The notes: generated by a model from the sequence alone, not told the origin. Shown: positions 44,988 through 57,148, counted from the stretch's first letter. The stretch is DNA of 64,000 nucleotides from Simmondsia chinensis (GCA_018398585.1 JAGTTD010000005.1:14745355-14809354), one strand, 5' to 3'. Translations and numbers: made by a program.

Positions 44988-47340
44988 TACCACCACACCG
45001 CCATCGCCGGCCTCCCTGAGCCACCAGATCTCCTCACCTTCTCCACCACCAGCCCCCATAACCTCCATCCTCCTCTTCCCACCTCCTCCACCACTAGACC
45101 ACCGTCTCATTGGCCCCCCGAACCACCAGATTGAGTGCTGGTGGCCAATCTCCGCTGCGCCACATCACTACCGACATCCACCGTCGTCTCCCTCAACACC
45201 TTTGTTCCGCCTCCCCTAGCACATCACCACCAATATCCACCTTCTTCATCTCCCCTTCGTCCTCTTTAAATTCGTTTTTTTGCCACCACAGCACCACCTA
45301 ACGACACCTGACTGGAGGACAAATGCCTACTGTCGTTGAGGCGGTGTTCATATTTGTTGATGGCTTACCTGGAAGGACGTCTAACTCATGGCCCGCCTTT
45401 CGAGAATTCGAGTCAATATACGAAGCTTTTGTCCCTGAAAAGAAAAGGTTGGGGTTTAGATGCTCTTATGGATTTGTTTGGTTTCATGACCCGCGTGAAG
45501 CTGGAAGGGCAATTTCATCCATGAATGGACGATGGGTGGCGGGTGCTAAGCTCAGGGTTGAATGGCTAACCCTAACAGAAAACCAACTGAATCACCCATT
45601 CGGAATGAACTTAGATCGAGGGATCTCCAGCAATCCAAAGCTATTGCGGGCAACTAGGATCAGGGTGCTGCTGCTCCCCATCGGGTCGAGGGACCTGTGG
45701 CTTCTAACGTTCCGAAGATTGTGGTTTCTAACGCCAATAAGAGTGTGGAGGCTTGACTCAACCGATCTACAATTGTGCACTCGTCTGATGAGGTCAGTCT
45801 GGATGATATCCTCACTTTTATTACAGAGAACGACCTTCACGGTGTAACCCCTAGAGGGTTAAACACCAATATCTTTATGCTGGTTTGTGACTCAGCTGAG
45901 ACTTTGGAGTCCTACCTCGGCCCACGAAAAGGGATTTTACTTCAGAACTTCAGAGAGGTATTTAAATACTCCGGAGAGACTTTTGGTTCTCTAAACAGAA
46001 GAGTATGGATCGAAGTATTTGGTTTGCCTGTACAATGCTGGACTAAGGAATGCTTTATGGATCCCGCTAAAATATGGGGGAAGTTTGCTAGGATGGACCC
46101 AAGGACGTCTGCTATGAGATGTATTCATGTCGCCAGGATCCTCATCGACACCTGCTCCAGGTGGTCCAAGTACAGTTTAACGGGGGTTCATGCTTGGTCC
46201 TTGTTAAGGAGAATAGTTCAGAGTTGATACCTGATTACTCGCACAGAGTTGTTGCTCTTGCGGCTTCGGCTAGATTAGTAAGGGAGCAAGCTGCTTGCTA
46301 TACACTTCCACATCGTGACAGTCAGTGCATCACCCTGACGCGATATAACACACCGTTTCAACCTTCTACTGTACAGATGACAGTTGTCAGGAGTGATTGT
46401 GTGGATTTTGGAAGACGCCTACCAAGGTCAATGAATGAAGGAGTGAGCGTTTTAGAACTGTCCCTGGGTCAGCTTGCTATTCGCGTTGACGGTTAGTATG
46501 TCGGGAGGTGGGGTCTGAATTGTTGCTGGCCACATGCCTTTTTTCTTCCTCCGCTTCCCTAGCCTGTTTCTCAAATACCACTTCAGGAGGTTCGAGAAAA
46601 CCAACATGTCCCTCCTCTTCTCCCGTGGACTGGAAGTGATAAAGCCGAATCAATACAGCCTCATACTCAGACTACGCCTCATGAGAACGAAACTCGAGAC
46701 ATCGCTAGTGATTATGATTTAGGGTCCTTTGGGCCTGAGTTTCCACTAGGTTTTGAGCCCCATGCTCAGAAGAGGGCAAAGCCATCTATGGAGGGGCCTA
46801 GTTGTGTTAGGAAGAGTAAAGGAAAAGGGTTAGCGACAAAAAGGGAAAGGAGAGCTTTGACGCGCAAGAAGAAAGACAAAGAGAAGCGGGAGCTTCAAGA
46901 GTTCTTGAAGGATATGTTTGCCCGGAAATAGCACGCAGAAATCAACTAAGGCCTCAGGCAAGCAGAGAAAGAGGAACATGGCGAAGCAGGGTGGCAGCGT
47001 GAAAGGGGTCGATAAGATCATTAAGGCTGGGCGAGTAATTGAGATGGGGAGAATGCTAGGCCTGAATTTCGATGGTTTGATCCGCCTACGGTGAGCGCTA
47101 TACTTGATGAAAGGGTGGCCTGAATGCCTTTTTTATCCTGCTTCAAGCGCCCTGATCCCGAATCAGTCATAGCAGTCAGTTGAGGATCTTCCTGTTATTC
47201 CGGTTTTTGCTTGTAGCCCTGTTTGTTTATGTTTTTGTAATTTTGCCCCCCGATATTTAGTGGGTTTTACAAGGGCTCGCTTGCTCGAGCGCCTGATTTG
47301 TACTGTGACCAGATTGCTAATAATATGAAAAAAAATTATT
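44988..47340 (+). mobile_element. L1-type retroposon carrying only an ORF1, with 12-bp target duplication
   Basis: The insert lies between two copies of tatggatgcact (44976-44987 and 47341-47352). It starts with a CT-rich GC-rich leader (44988-45300), then an RRM-type ORF1, then about 800 bp of noncoding or degraded sequence. It ends in a short A-run (tatgaaaaaaaa, about 47323-47334) before the duplication. No endonuclease or RT motif is present. The layout recalls half-LINEs (ORF1-only L1 derivatives) known from mammals. Such an element would need an L1 ORF2 supplied in trans. Confidence 0.68.
45323..46496 (+). pseudogene. LINE ORF1-like protein with RRM and C-terminal plant L1 domain
   Basis: ATG at 45323 follows the leader. 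The N-terminal part reads VFIFVDGLPG, then RCSYGFVWFHDPREAGRAIS and KLRVEWLTL, the two RNP-like motifs of an RRM fold. After frameshifts (near 45680 and 46140) the second domain reads VWIEVFGLPVQCWTKECF, then ARMDPRTSAMRCIHVARILI. This is typical of plant L1 ORF1 proteins, which bind element RNA. A lysine-rich segment (KRERRALTRKKKDKEKRE, about 46840) comes later. It is a pseudogene. A captured RRM host gene is a less likely alternative. Confidence 0.62.
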
Positions 47341-47352
47341 TATGGATGCACT

Positions 47353-48665
47353 GATGCGGAATAGGCCATATTGCTGGCTCAGCAGCAAAGTCTCTTCCCT
47401 CAAATGATCGTTCAAGGACATGGCTATTGCTGTACATGTTATCTAAACAAGTACGAATGTGAACACTATCACACTTGGTTTTTAAAGTGCCAATTGCGGA
47501 TAGGGTCATAATTCACCTTTTTAGGGAACAACTTTTCGGACCGTCCACAAATATTGAAACTCAAAATTGAAATAGTATATGGAACAAAGGGGATTTAAGG
47601 GGGAAATCAAGAGCACTGGAATCTACGTGGTTTGGCTAGATGCTCATATCCATGGAGGAGGAGCACAACAGTTTCACTATTTTGAGAATAGTATGAGGCA
47701 ATTTCCAGTGTTTCATATAACTTAGACACTCTTAATGTGCATGTATAGAATCACACACTAGACCTTAGCATGTCATGGGTTTAAATCCGATTGGTCGAAT
47801 CCTCTCCTTCATAAACAAGGCCCATTAAAATCAGACTCTAATCATAAGCCTAACAAAAATTGCAAGCAATATGAAATTGTGTAGTAGTTGGAATCATAGG
47901 TAGAAATCACAGTTTACCATTGCCAAGAAATCATCTTCCCTTGTGCTAGTGCAGAGGAGAAAGAAGCTGTTTTACCAATGATAAGCAAATCAAATTTTCT
48001 TAATAGCAAAAGCAGCAATTATACACTCCTTTCAGGTGGAGAAAATTAAAGCGATATTTGGGAAAAAAAGCAAATGGCATATAGCCTCTTATTTGCTTCA
48101 CAGCCTAAAAACTTTTGCTCCTGACTTCCGTTATCTGTCAGCAAATGTTCTTGCTGGTCCTAATGTACTTCCATCTTGATAGAGATGCTAATGCTTGCAT
48201 TGCATCAGAGTTCAGAATCACCGCACCTTATGTTTCTCGATGTCTCTGTAACCTGAAATATCAAAAATAACTTAGCAACTTGTTTGCTTCTTTGATTGCC
48301 TTGCAACAGTCAGTGCTGGGGTTACAACCTTGTCACCCTATGCTGTTGTACGTTTCCAAAGATATCTTTTTGTGAACTTTTTTTCTCTGGAATTTGTCCC
48401 TTTAGAAACGAGTCTAGTAATAGTTCAATATTACGCAAGCACACTTTTTTTATCCTAGTTAGATTTTACATGGATTTCTGCACAAGGAATTTCTGGACTT
48501 TATCATCTTGGTTTTTGATATTATGTTCTTTAAGTAGGAACTTTTTTCATTCCCATTCAACTAAAAAGAGTACTGTGGTGTCCAATCGAGAAAAAAGTAC
48601 TGTGGTATGTAATGTAGTCAAAGAAAAGTGGTTACTTAATGGAGCTTAAATTATTCGTTACTTAC
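47353..48665. other. Unassigned sequence
   Basis: No gene or clear element was found. A weak tRNA-like B-box (catgggtttaaatcc, 47774-47788) could belong to an old SINE but has no convincing body. Confidence 0.4.
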
Positions 48666-50100
48666 TATTAGAATTTGGGAGATAGTGTGCTTCAATTTTG
48701 ATCATCTTGTTCAATGTCTTGTATCTCACATAGAAAATCTAGTGGTGGGAGAGCCACTTTATATACCCCCTTGTCCTTTCCCTTGGTCAAGTCTTGTGGG
48801 CCTAGAGTGGGCTCCCCACATGCACGCTTCTCGCCTCGTCGGGCTAGCCGGCGTGTCGCAGTACGGTGTGGACTTTTTCTAACTTGGACTTTTATTTTTG
48901 CAACTATTGTATTTGTTTAAGCTGTCATCATTGAACTCAAGTGAGTTCTTGTTTTTGAGTAGTGCTTTATTTGACCTCGACGGGTTGGCTATACTCTGGG
49001 TCTTGAGGCTTGAGGCTACAAGCTCGAGCTCGAGTACGCGTTTTGACTGCGTTAATTCCTACTCTTTCCTTAAACTGTTTTATCCATAATTGAAGCTGGA
49101 TTTTAGGCTCTCCCATATCCACCACTCTCCTTGTTTAAGCAGGATTCTTAGGCCATGATCTTTTACTTAACATGAGTATTTCTTCTATAAATACCTTGCC
49201 TTGGTGGGTCTTTGAATACGAAATTATAGAGACATACTGAAAATATATAGAACTCTTTTCTCTCTTATTTTCCTGTCAAAGATTGGTTCTTTCTCTTCTC
49301 CATTGTTGAGTAAGTTGGGACGTTCTCAATTTCATCTCTCTGGAGTACACTGTTGAGGTGGGCGCCATGTTAATCCTAGACCTAACAATTGGGTTGGTTC
49401 GGATCGGGTTAATATTAGGTTGGGTCTATCTTGGGTCGGGTCAAAATCAGGTTGGGTTAGGCTCGCGTCTGGTTATCCTTGGGTTCGGGTTGACCTCGGG
49501 TTGGGTCAGTCTCAGCTTGGGTTAACATCGGGTCGCGTTGGATTTCAAGTTGATTTTTCAGGTTATTTTGATAACATATTTATTCAACCTTGAAAATTAT
49601 AACCAAAACTATAAAATAATGACTGTAATTAGTCTATTATTTAGATTTTATGATAAGTTGGATTTCTATTTGGGTCATTTTGGGTTATGGGACATATTTG
49701 ATTCAGGTCTTGGGTCATCACGAGTTGGGTCAAACATGGGTCGGGTCTAATTCGGGTCAGGTCATTTCAGGTTTAGGGTTAGCTTGAGTCGGGTCAATTT
49801 TTGGTCTGGTCAAATTCGGGTTAGTTCGTTTTCGAGTCAGGTCCTAATAAATTTAGAATTTTTCGGGTTAGGATTGGGTTGGGTAGCGGGTCAAATGGAT
49901 CGGGTTATGTTTTGCCAACTCTAGTTAATCCTGGGAGTGGTAGTGCCATTCATCCCATTGTATCTTTGTGAGGGCATAAACGACTTAGGGCAGAGGTTTG
50001 TTCCTTGGCACGGTAATTTTTGGTCTCATACCTTACTCTGCCCTTTATCTTATTCATGCTTCCGTTTAGTCATATCAATTGTTTTATTCACTTGCCCACT
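48666..50100 (+). repeat. LTR K, a diverged relative of the J LTRs, split by a MITE
   Basis: From tattagaatttggg at 48666 it follows the J LTRs block by block: tcacatagaaaatctag, ttaggctctcccatatcc, catgatcttttacttaac, and gggcataaacgacttagg after the MITE. The TG start is mutated to TA. Similarity fades near 50100 without reaching the J-type CA end. No internal region of a copia element follows it, so it is a solo or truncated LTR. Confidence 0.75.
49377..49923. mobile_element. hAT-type MITE, 547 bp, with 8-bp target duplication
   Basis: The insert is flanked by gttaatcc at 49369-49376 and 49924-49931. It begins TAGACCTAACAA and ends TTTTGCCAACTCTA, an imperfect inverted repeat. Subterminal regions are full of gggtcgggtc-like units (49400-49540 and 49685-49900). 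The 8-bp duplication and TAGA-type ends fit hAT elements. There is no transposase, so it is non-autonomous. Confidence 0.75.
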
Positions 50101-51180
50101 AAAGCTTGAGACTTATGTCGCTCAAGCTTGGGATCGGTGTTTGTTCTTTCTCAAATCTAATTCTTCTGAGTATAAGCTTGATTATGTGAAAGCTTGAGAT
50201 TGAATACTATGGATATAAAAGTCATTCATACCAAGATTGGATCTTTACAAAGGTCGGTGTATATTCCTCACTTAAACTTAATTTAAGCTTCTTGAGTTAT
50301 TTTGTTTATCCTAAGTTTATATTATGATTGCTCATTAATCCCGTGTTTTTCCAACATGTACCTGATCCCCACAGCATATTATGCAAAGTATATCTCGCTT
50401 TTGTGTCACTGTGACATGAGCACGAACGACCATCTGATTCCGTGCTTAATACCATCATTTGCAGTTGTTTCTTTCACTCAATTTTCCACATCACTCGTAG
50501 GACCCTTGCTTCCACCTCTTTAAAGAGTGTTAACTGTGCTAAGTATTACCTTCCCCGTTCAGATCTTTCAGAAATTTACATAAAATTGTGAGAAATATCC
50601 CCTCAAATGAGATCGCTCCTGTATAAGGATATCTCACTCTGCATCTATCAAGTAGGTTGTTGGGAGTTTCTATTGAGGATTATGGAGCAAATTAGTTTTT
50701 TATTTTTTCTAGATTGGTAAGAACTAAAACAGAGAATGAGAGATGAGCTTTGGACCCAAGACTTCTAACTTGGGTTGTGAAGCTTTATCACCATGACTCC
50801 AACAACTGTGTAACAAGACAGTTTTGTGCAAGGTGGTAAGTGAGTGAGGCCACTCAGTTTCAGTGTTATCCAGCATTAATGCCAAGAGCCTTGCAATTCA
50901 GGTAATGGATTGAGGCTTTTGTCATACAATTTACAGATAGCATAAAATCCTTAAAAAGGACCTTAATCATTGATTTGTAAGCAAATGTTTTGCAGTATAA
51001 CCCAATTTAACCCATTTTGTCTCTGAATTTTGTGAATTCTCAAGTTAATGCATCGCCTCATTGTAGTGACTGCCATCTTTTAGGGGAAGATTATAATGCA
51101 TTATTAGTTGATATTGTTTAAGCTTGATATTCTTGTTGATATACGTGTTAAGTACTCTGATTCTTATCAGAGGCAAGTCA
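50101..51180. other. Unassigned sequence
   Basis: I see no supported gene, LTR or inverted repeat. Confidence 0.35.
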
Positions 51181-51184
51181 TTAG

Positions 51185-51300
51185 TTCAATCGAGAAAGTT
51201 GTTATGTAGCGACCTGATGGTCATGGGTTCAGATCTTGAAAACAAGCTCTCCACAAAAGTGGAAGTAAGACTGTGTACATCTAATCTATTAATCTAATGA
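51185..51300 (+). mobile_element. Degenerate Au-like SINE with tRNA-type head
   Basis: A weak A-box region (ttagttcaatcgag, 51181-51194) is followed by a B-box-like catgggttcagatc (51222-51235). Body blocks then follow: aaacaagctct, gtggaagtaagactgtgtaca. The order is that of Au-like SINEs. The 3' part has decayed into taatctatta repeats. No target duplication was identified. Confidence 0.42.
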
Positions 51301-51824
51301 CTTGTGTACATTTAATCTATTAAATTAATGACTCAATACTTACGATGAAATTTCTCTCTTTCAGTTTGTGTTGAAGACAATGAGTGGATACAATAACTCA
51401 GGAATTCTTCTGCCAAAGGCAGTCGATTGTAGAGGGCTCAAAAACAGACTTTGTATAGTTTAATTAAACTTAAGCAAATATGTTCTCACTTTGTAAACAT
51501 TTGGTAGAATTGGCTGTAATTCATTTTAGCAAAAGTTCAGTAGAAATGTAAGAGAATATTTGAAATGTACGGGACGGAACCTATCATTACTGGCATTGTT
51601 GTTGATTGATTATGTATCTTTCTTTCTTTTTTTTTTTTCTTCTCTTCAATATTGTTCCTTCTTCTACCCTCTCCTTCCTTCTCTTATCTTTTAAAGTTGG
51701 GGCCTCTCATAAACATCTTCATTCTGAGGGTAGCGACCCTACTGTGGCGGGCAGTGGAGGACGCACGTTTATCATACTAGGGTGCATGGACACTGCGGCT
51801 TTATCGTCCGACTTCTAAAAACTA

Positions 51825-51877
<53 letters not shown>

Positions 51878-52224
51878 GATATGAAAAATATAGATGAAAT
51901 ATATATGTCCTTGATGCTAGTGGTTATCTTGGTATTACCAAATTTAGTAGCTCTTTTTTGCATTTTTTTTTTTTTACTTTATATAATTATTAACCACTAA
52001 TATACAAATTAAAGTCTAATTTTTTATAACTAATACTCTCTCTGCTTTCTCCCTCTTCTCTCTATCTACAACCGACCCCCCACTCACCCATAACCCTAAG
52101 TCTTTAAATTTAATACTCTCTCTCGTCTCTCCCTCTTCTCTTCTAATTGTTTAGGAAGATGGTTGAAGCCATATTTAGTTAAATACAGTACGGGAATAAA
52201 ACGGAGTTTAATACGTACGTGTAT
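51301..52224. other. Unassigned sequence with simple repeats
   Basis: It contains an (AT)n tract followed by a T-run (51826-51878) and T-rich and CT-rich stretches. No gene is supported. Confidence 0.4.
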
Positions 52225-52239
52225 TATTTGACTTTTCAC

Positions 52240-54044
52240 TTTTTTTTTTTTTTGATAAGGTCAGTGTTATATATCAAAAAAATCGCACCGATGTACGTCC
52301 ATACATGAGTACGAGGGGCATACCCCAAGCCGGCCGAAGCCTACAAGCAATCCGAAAGAAAGCAACAAGCAAAAGCAGCAAAGAGTAAATACAAAAAAAC
52401 ATCAAAGGAAATTCCTAAGTACAAACTCTAAGCAAAGGGAAAAAAAAAGCAAATAAATGCCAACAGGAATAAGGATTTCATCTCGGACTTTTTGTTATTC
52501 GCTGCAGGCTGCGTATGCTTCCCAAGCTTCAAAAACTGGTCTGAGGCGAAACCACTGAATTCACATCGTGCAAAACAGAAGTCCCAGTGTCCATAGAAAC
52601 GGTCACCCGAACTAACGGGGATATGGATGGTACTTGTGGTCCATTATTATAGACCGAGCTTCCCTTAACATATCCAGCACCCACCCGAACCATCAAACTT
52701 CTCCAGACAAGCCGAATCTGCGAGGCCTAAGTGGGGAACGATCCCTCCAGCGCATGAACGGCCAGGGGAAAAGAAGGGAGACCTGTGTGGGCCCGATGGA
52801 TTCAGGCCCAACACGGGCCCAGCGCCAAACCAGGAGGCCGGTACAAGACCAGCCCCAAAGGAAAGAGACAGGGCCTGCGGACCCGGCCCAAATTTTTTTT
52901 TTTTTTTATAAATTTTTTGAAACCCCCATTAACATGAGAGTTAAGAGGGTCAAGACCTGCGACGATCCATTCCAAAGTCCAGCGAACTCAGCCCAGTTGT
53001 AGTCCATCACTACCCATAACCCAAACACCAAGGTGGGCCATAAGTGACAAGCCCGTGGAAAGTAGAGTACTTGCAACCAAACCTGAGCCCGAAAGCCCAC
53101 TCCCATCAGGCCCGGACGCCCCACAACGTGGTCCCATCAACAAGCCCAATACAGCACAAACCCTAGCACTCCAACAAACCCTAGCCGCCACTAGCCGTCA
53201 CCCTTACGAGCCCCCGCCCGCCCTAGCCGCCAGTAGCAACCGGCCACCAAGGAAGAGGGAGGAGAGAGGACGCGACAGCAAGCCATCAACGAGCAAGAAA
53301 ACCAGGAGACACCGACCATCCTCATCAACGAACGACATCATGCCCGGAGAAGTCGACCGGAGTAACACAAAATCAGCCCACAACCGCGAGGAAGTGGGAC
53401 CAAACCAAACCAAATAAGGAGAGACGCATAAATTAAGGGGAGAATCCAAAAAATATGCACTTTCCAAATCCGGCATCGTTTGAGGGAGAAATTAGGGTTT
53501 CGGCTGCACACGCCGCCACCGCCTTCACCGGCCAAAATAACCGACCAAAGGGCACCCTAATCTACCGGAGAACACCACAGCAAGGAGAACGAAAGAACTT
53601 ACACGCAAAAGCTCTGAATCTGGGTGGAGAGAGTCGGGCATGCGAGACCCCAGGAGAGAGAAAATGACCACCGCGCCGCCAAAGCACCACCGGTGGAGGT
53701 CGGACAGCCGCCAAAAGGTCCAGCAAGGAGAGGCGAGCAACCTAGGACCAGTCGCCGGTAGTGGGCTTTGCCGGAGCGTCGCCCAGAGCGTCCTACGTCT
53801 TAACTACCGAAACCATAACCCTAGCACCCTCTTTCACTTTTTCCTCCCTCGAAAGCCACCACAACCACCCACGGCCACCACTAACAGGAAGTAGAGGAGC
53901 CGGTGAACCCAACGAGCCAAACCCCACCCTCGTATGCCACCGAACGCACTCACACGCGCCTGCCCTAGTCCCAGGCGAAAATCACCCACACGCCACCCGT
54001 GTCTCCTCCGAATCGCCAGAGCCTGGCGGCTTGCTGTAGCAACA
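52240..54044 (-). mobile_element. Noncoding L1-like retroposon, 1.8 kb, with 15-bp target duplication
   Basis: Copies of tatttgacttttcac (52225-52239) and tatttggcttttcac (54045-54059) flank the insert. On the minus strand it starts at 54044 with a GC-rich part. It ends with a plant LINE-like 3' terminus (ttgatatataacactgacct, then atcaaaaaa) and a poly(A) tail at 52240-52255. A second A-run lies inside (52891-52905). I find no ORF1, endonuclease or RT. Some GC-rich open stretches exist but show no known motif. It is either a LINE with its coding part deleted or a separate noncoding retroposon. Confidence 0.65.
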
Positions 54045-54320
54045 TATTTGGCTTTTCACACTACAAGTTCGGTCAAAAATCTGGTGAAAAATACGCTGAC
54101 TCATAGAAAATGCGTACATATGTATTTGTATTTAAAATGGTTACATTTTTCAATTATAAGACCTAAAAATTCGGATTAATTTTTGCAAAATTAGACCGTG
54201 TACAATCTAAAATGATGGAAAATTATTACTTATGTACCCTCAAATTGGATTATTTATCACATAGATACCTTGGCATTTTAATATGTACAATGAAAATGTT
54301 TTACTATTTTATCATGTAGG

Positions 54321-55316
54321 TGTTGGAATTTGGAGGTAGTGCACTTCAATTATAGAGTCGTGTGTTTTTGCCTCAATCCCACATAGAAAATCTAGAGGAG
54401 AGTCTAGTTTATATGCTCCCTTGTTATTGCACTTGTTAAAGCATTGTGGGTTCTAGAGCGGCTTTTGTGGTGTAGAGTGGGTTTTGACAACCACAAGTGC
54501 GTGCGCCTGCCCCACCTCGTTGAGCCGATCGGCGCTTCGCGTTGCGGTGTAGTATGGTGTGGACTTTCTCTATCCCAAACTTTTAATTTTACGACCTTGG
54601 TATTTATTTAAGTTGTTATAAACCAATTCGAGTTAATTCCTTGTCTTGGGTAGTGCTCGAGGCCTTTAGCTTGAGCCCTAGGTGCATCCCAGTTGACCTC
54701 GAGGGTGCTGCCTTGAGGAGTTGTCCTCACTCTAGATCTCGAGGCTCGAGCTCGAGTGCGCGTTTTGACCACGTCTTTTCCCAATCTTTTCTTAACTGAT
54801 ATTTTCGATAAGTGACTGGATTTTAGGCTCTCCCATATCCTTTACTTTCCTCATTTGAGGTTGATTCTTTGCCATGATCTTTTACTTAACCTCCAAGTAT
54901 TTTACTCTATAAATATGGTCCTTGAGGCTTTTATAAAACACAGAATTAACATACAAAATCTTCAAAAAAATTCTCCGTCTTCTTCACACCTTTTGTTCTC
55001 CATGTTTTTGTTCTCTTCGTCCTCCGTTACCAAGCAAGTTGGGGCATACTCCAACCCATCTCTCCGGAGTACATAGCTAAGGTGGGTGCCTTGTTAACCC
55101 AGAGGGTTGGAGTGCCGTTTATCCCATTGTACTTCTGTGGGGGCATAAATGACTTAGGGTAGTAAATTCTCCACGACGTAGCAATTTCTTCTGTCAATTC
55201 TTTCCCTTTATTAATCTTATTAAAGTCGTTTCTTTGATAGTTCTTGTAATCTTGAAATCAGTTTCATGTAATAAAAGAGTTATATTTTGGTCGCTCATTC
55301 ATTTATTACTCCAACA
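54321..55316 (+). repeat. 5' LTR of element J
   Basis: It starts TGTTGGAATTTGG and ends ACTCCAACA. A TATA-like box (ctctataaatatgg) lies near 54905, with an aataaaag signal near 55270. The GC-rich block 54500-54790 is shared with LTR K and the 3' LTR. No usual primer site follows: the next bases are atctaagtcg. Confidence 0.85.
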
Positions 55317-55334
55317 ATCTAAGTCGTTTATATA

Positions 55335-56256
55335 ATGCGTAATCATAATATGGCTCACGTGGGCTTTTTTATTCCTGATATGTCTAAAACTAAGTCCTTA
55401 GATGGGAAGAACTACAAGATGTGGGTTGATAAGATGAAGTTTTTTTAGGCCAAATGGAGGTTCATTACACTTTGTTTAATGATAGAGGCCCACCGAGGTC
55501 CAATAAGGATTTCGAAAAAGATAACCGTACTTGTAGGAATGCTTCTCCATTATATGATAGTGCTTCTTTAACAAATTTACATTAACATGAAAATCGCCAA
55601 AGAGATATGGGAAGCACTGTCAAACAAGTATGGCTCTGATGATAGTGCGGCTAAGAAATATGTTTGTAGTAAGTGGTGAGCTTTTACGATGGTTTACGAA
55701 AACCTGTTCTTGATCAAATCCATGAACACAAAATTTTATGCTCTATTATTCTGAATGAGGGCATGAAGTTTTGTGAAACGTTTCAAGCTAACTATCTTAT
55801 CGAAAAATTGCCTCCTTCTTGGGAAAATTTAAAGCATCTTTAAAACACAAGAAGAAGGACATGACTTTACAAGAACTAATCTCCCATATTAATTTGGAAG
55901 ATCAGAACCACAAACAAGCCAAGGGTAAGTCCTCCAAGCACTTCTCCTTGGAGGGTAACCTTGTGGATTCAAGAAACGTAGGAAAGAAAGGCAAATTCAA
56001 GAAGCCTTCGAACAAGGGCAAGTCTAATGCTCGAGAGGAAGCCTCTAGTAGCAAACAAGGCCACTCAAAAAAAGAGGCCAATGGACAATGCTGATAATGG
56101 CCATAAGAGGAGCAAAGGAACATGTTGGACCTGTGGCAAGACAAGCCATACCTCAAGGAACTGCAGGAAGGGATTCATACCTGGAATGGCTAATCTCACC
56201 GAGGAAGGAGACGTGTTTGTTGCCATGATCTCCGAGGTCAACATGGTTGGAACATA
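55335..56256 (+). pseudogene. Gag of element J with zinc knuckle
   Basis: ATG at 55335 opens MRNHNMAHVGFFIPDMSKTK and LDGKNYKMWVDKMK, the usual copia Gag start around a conserved Trp. Stops (55447) and shifts follow. The later part has a Lys-rich stretch (KKGKFKKPSNKGKSN) and a classic knuckle CWTCGKTSHTSRNC (about 56126-56170). The protease region begins near 56265 (VVDTCATRHIC), where the active-site Asp is kept. Confidence 0.75.
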
Positions 56257-56471
56257 GTCCAGTTGGTTGTAGATACTTGTGCCACAAGGCACATTTGCAC
56301 CAATAAGGACTTGTTCCATGAATATGGGAAAGCCATTGATGGGAGAAGTTGTACATAGGCAATTCCAGTTTGGTCCCTGTCTTGGGCGAGGGAAAGGTCC
56401 TCTGGAAGAACTCTGTATTTGCTGAATGTGCTGCGCGTTCTTGATGTGCGTAGGAATTTAGTCTCGGGTGC

Positions 56472-57143
56472 TGATACAATCCCATATTGGTGGGTAGAGA
56501 AAAAATATACCATCTTATATACCATAGGAGCTACTCCACCCATTGGCAATTGGTTTTGGGATGGAACCTCCTTTGGTATGTAACAATGGGATCAGAGTCG
56601 TCGATTCTCGAATCAATTTCAAAGAGCTTGGTTTGGTATGGGACGGACCATGCTTGATGGCCATGCTTGACAAACCACACATAATGGGCCCAAGTTTCGA
56701 AAATGGCTCCCTAGGAGAGGGCTACCTAAAGTAGAGTGGAGCCGTCTGTAGGAGAAAAGGGCTATTTACTTAGAGTGAAGCTACTTAGAGTGAAGCCGTC
56801 GAGGACAACGGTTGCGGAGTGTGGTGGTTTGATACAAAGAAAAATATTGAGCATAAAAAGAAGTGAATCAAGCCACATGTTATGAGCCCAAGTTTTGAAA
56901 AAAGGCTACCTAAGAGGGCGCTACCTAGAGTAGAGTGAAGCTATCTATGAGAGAAGAGGGCTACCTACTTAGAGTGAAGCTACCTAGAGTGAAGTAGTCG
57001 AGGATGATGGTTGCCAAGCATGGTAGATTGATACAATCCCCCATTGGTGGATAGAGAAGAAATATACAATCATATATATTATAGGAACTACTCCACCCAT
57101 TTTCAATTAGTTTTGGGATAGAACCTCCTTTTAGTATGTAACA
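56472..57143 (+). mobile_element. TRIM (miniature LTR retrotransposon), 672 bp, target duplication ggtgc
   Basis: Terminal repeats of 114 and 115 bp (56472-56585 and 57029-57143) start TGATACAATCCC and end GTATGTAACA. The 5-bp duplication ggtgc is perfect (56467-56471 and 57144-57148). A primer site, tgggatcagagtc (56587-56599), follows the first repeat. The inside has two related copies of a roughly 170-bp segment separated by a truncated LTR start (tgatacaaag, about 56831). There is no coding potential. It interrupts pol of element J. Confidence 0.85.
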
Positions 57144-57148
57144 GGTGC

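Noticed and set aside
44977..45301. Proline-rich protein from the CCACC-rich stretch
   Set aside because: The stretch is the leader of the L1-type element, just inside its target duplication, and several frames are open only because of composition.
47770..47800. A tRNA gene or SINE near 47780
   Set aside because: Only a weak B-box is visible. No cloverleaf, A-box or body could be found.
51826..51878. AT and T runs as a regulatory element
   Set aside because: It is a plain microsatellite with a homopolymer and has no associated gene.
52240..54044. GC-rich open stretches around 52634-54039 as host genes
   Set aside because: They are short, overlapping and on both strands, and lie within a retroposon bounded by target duplications.
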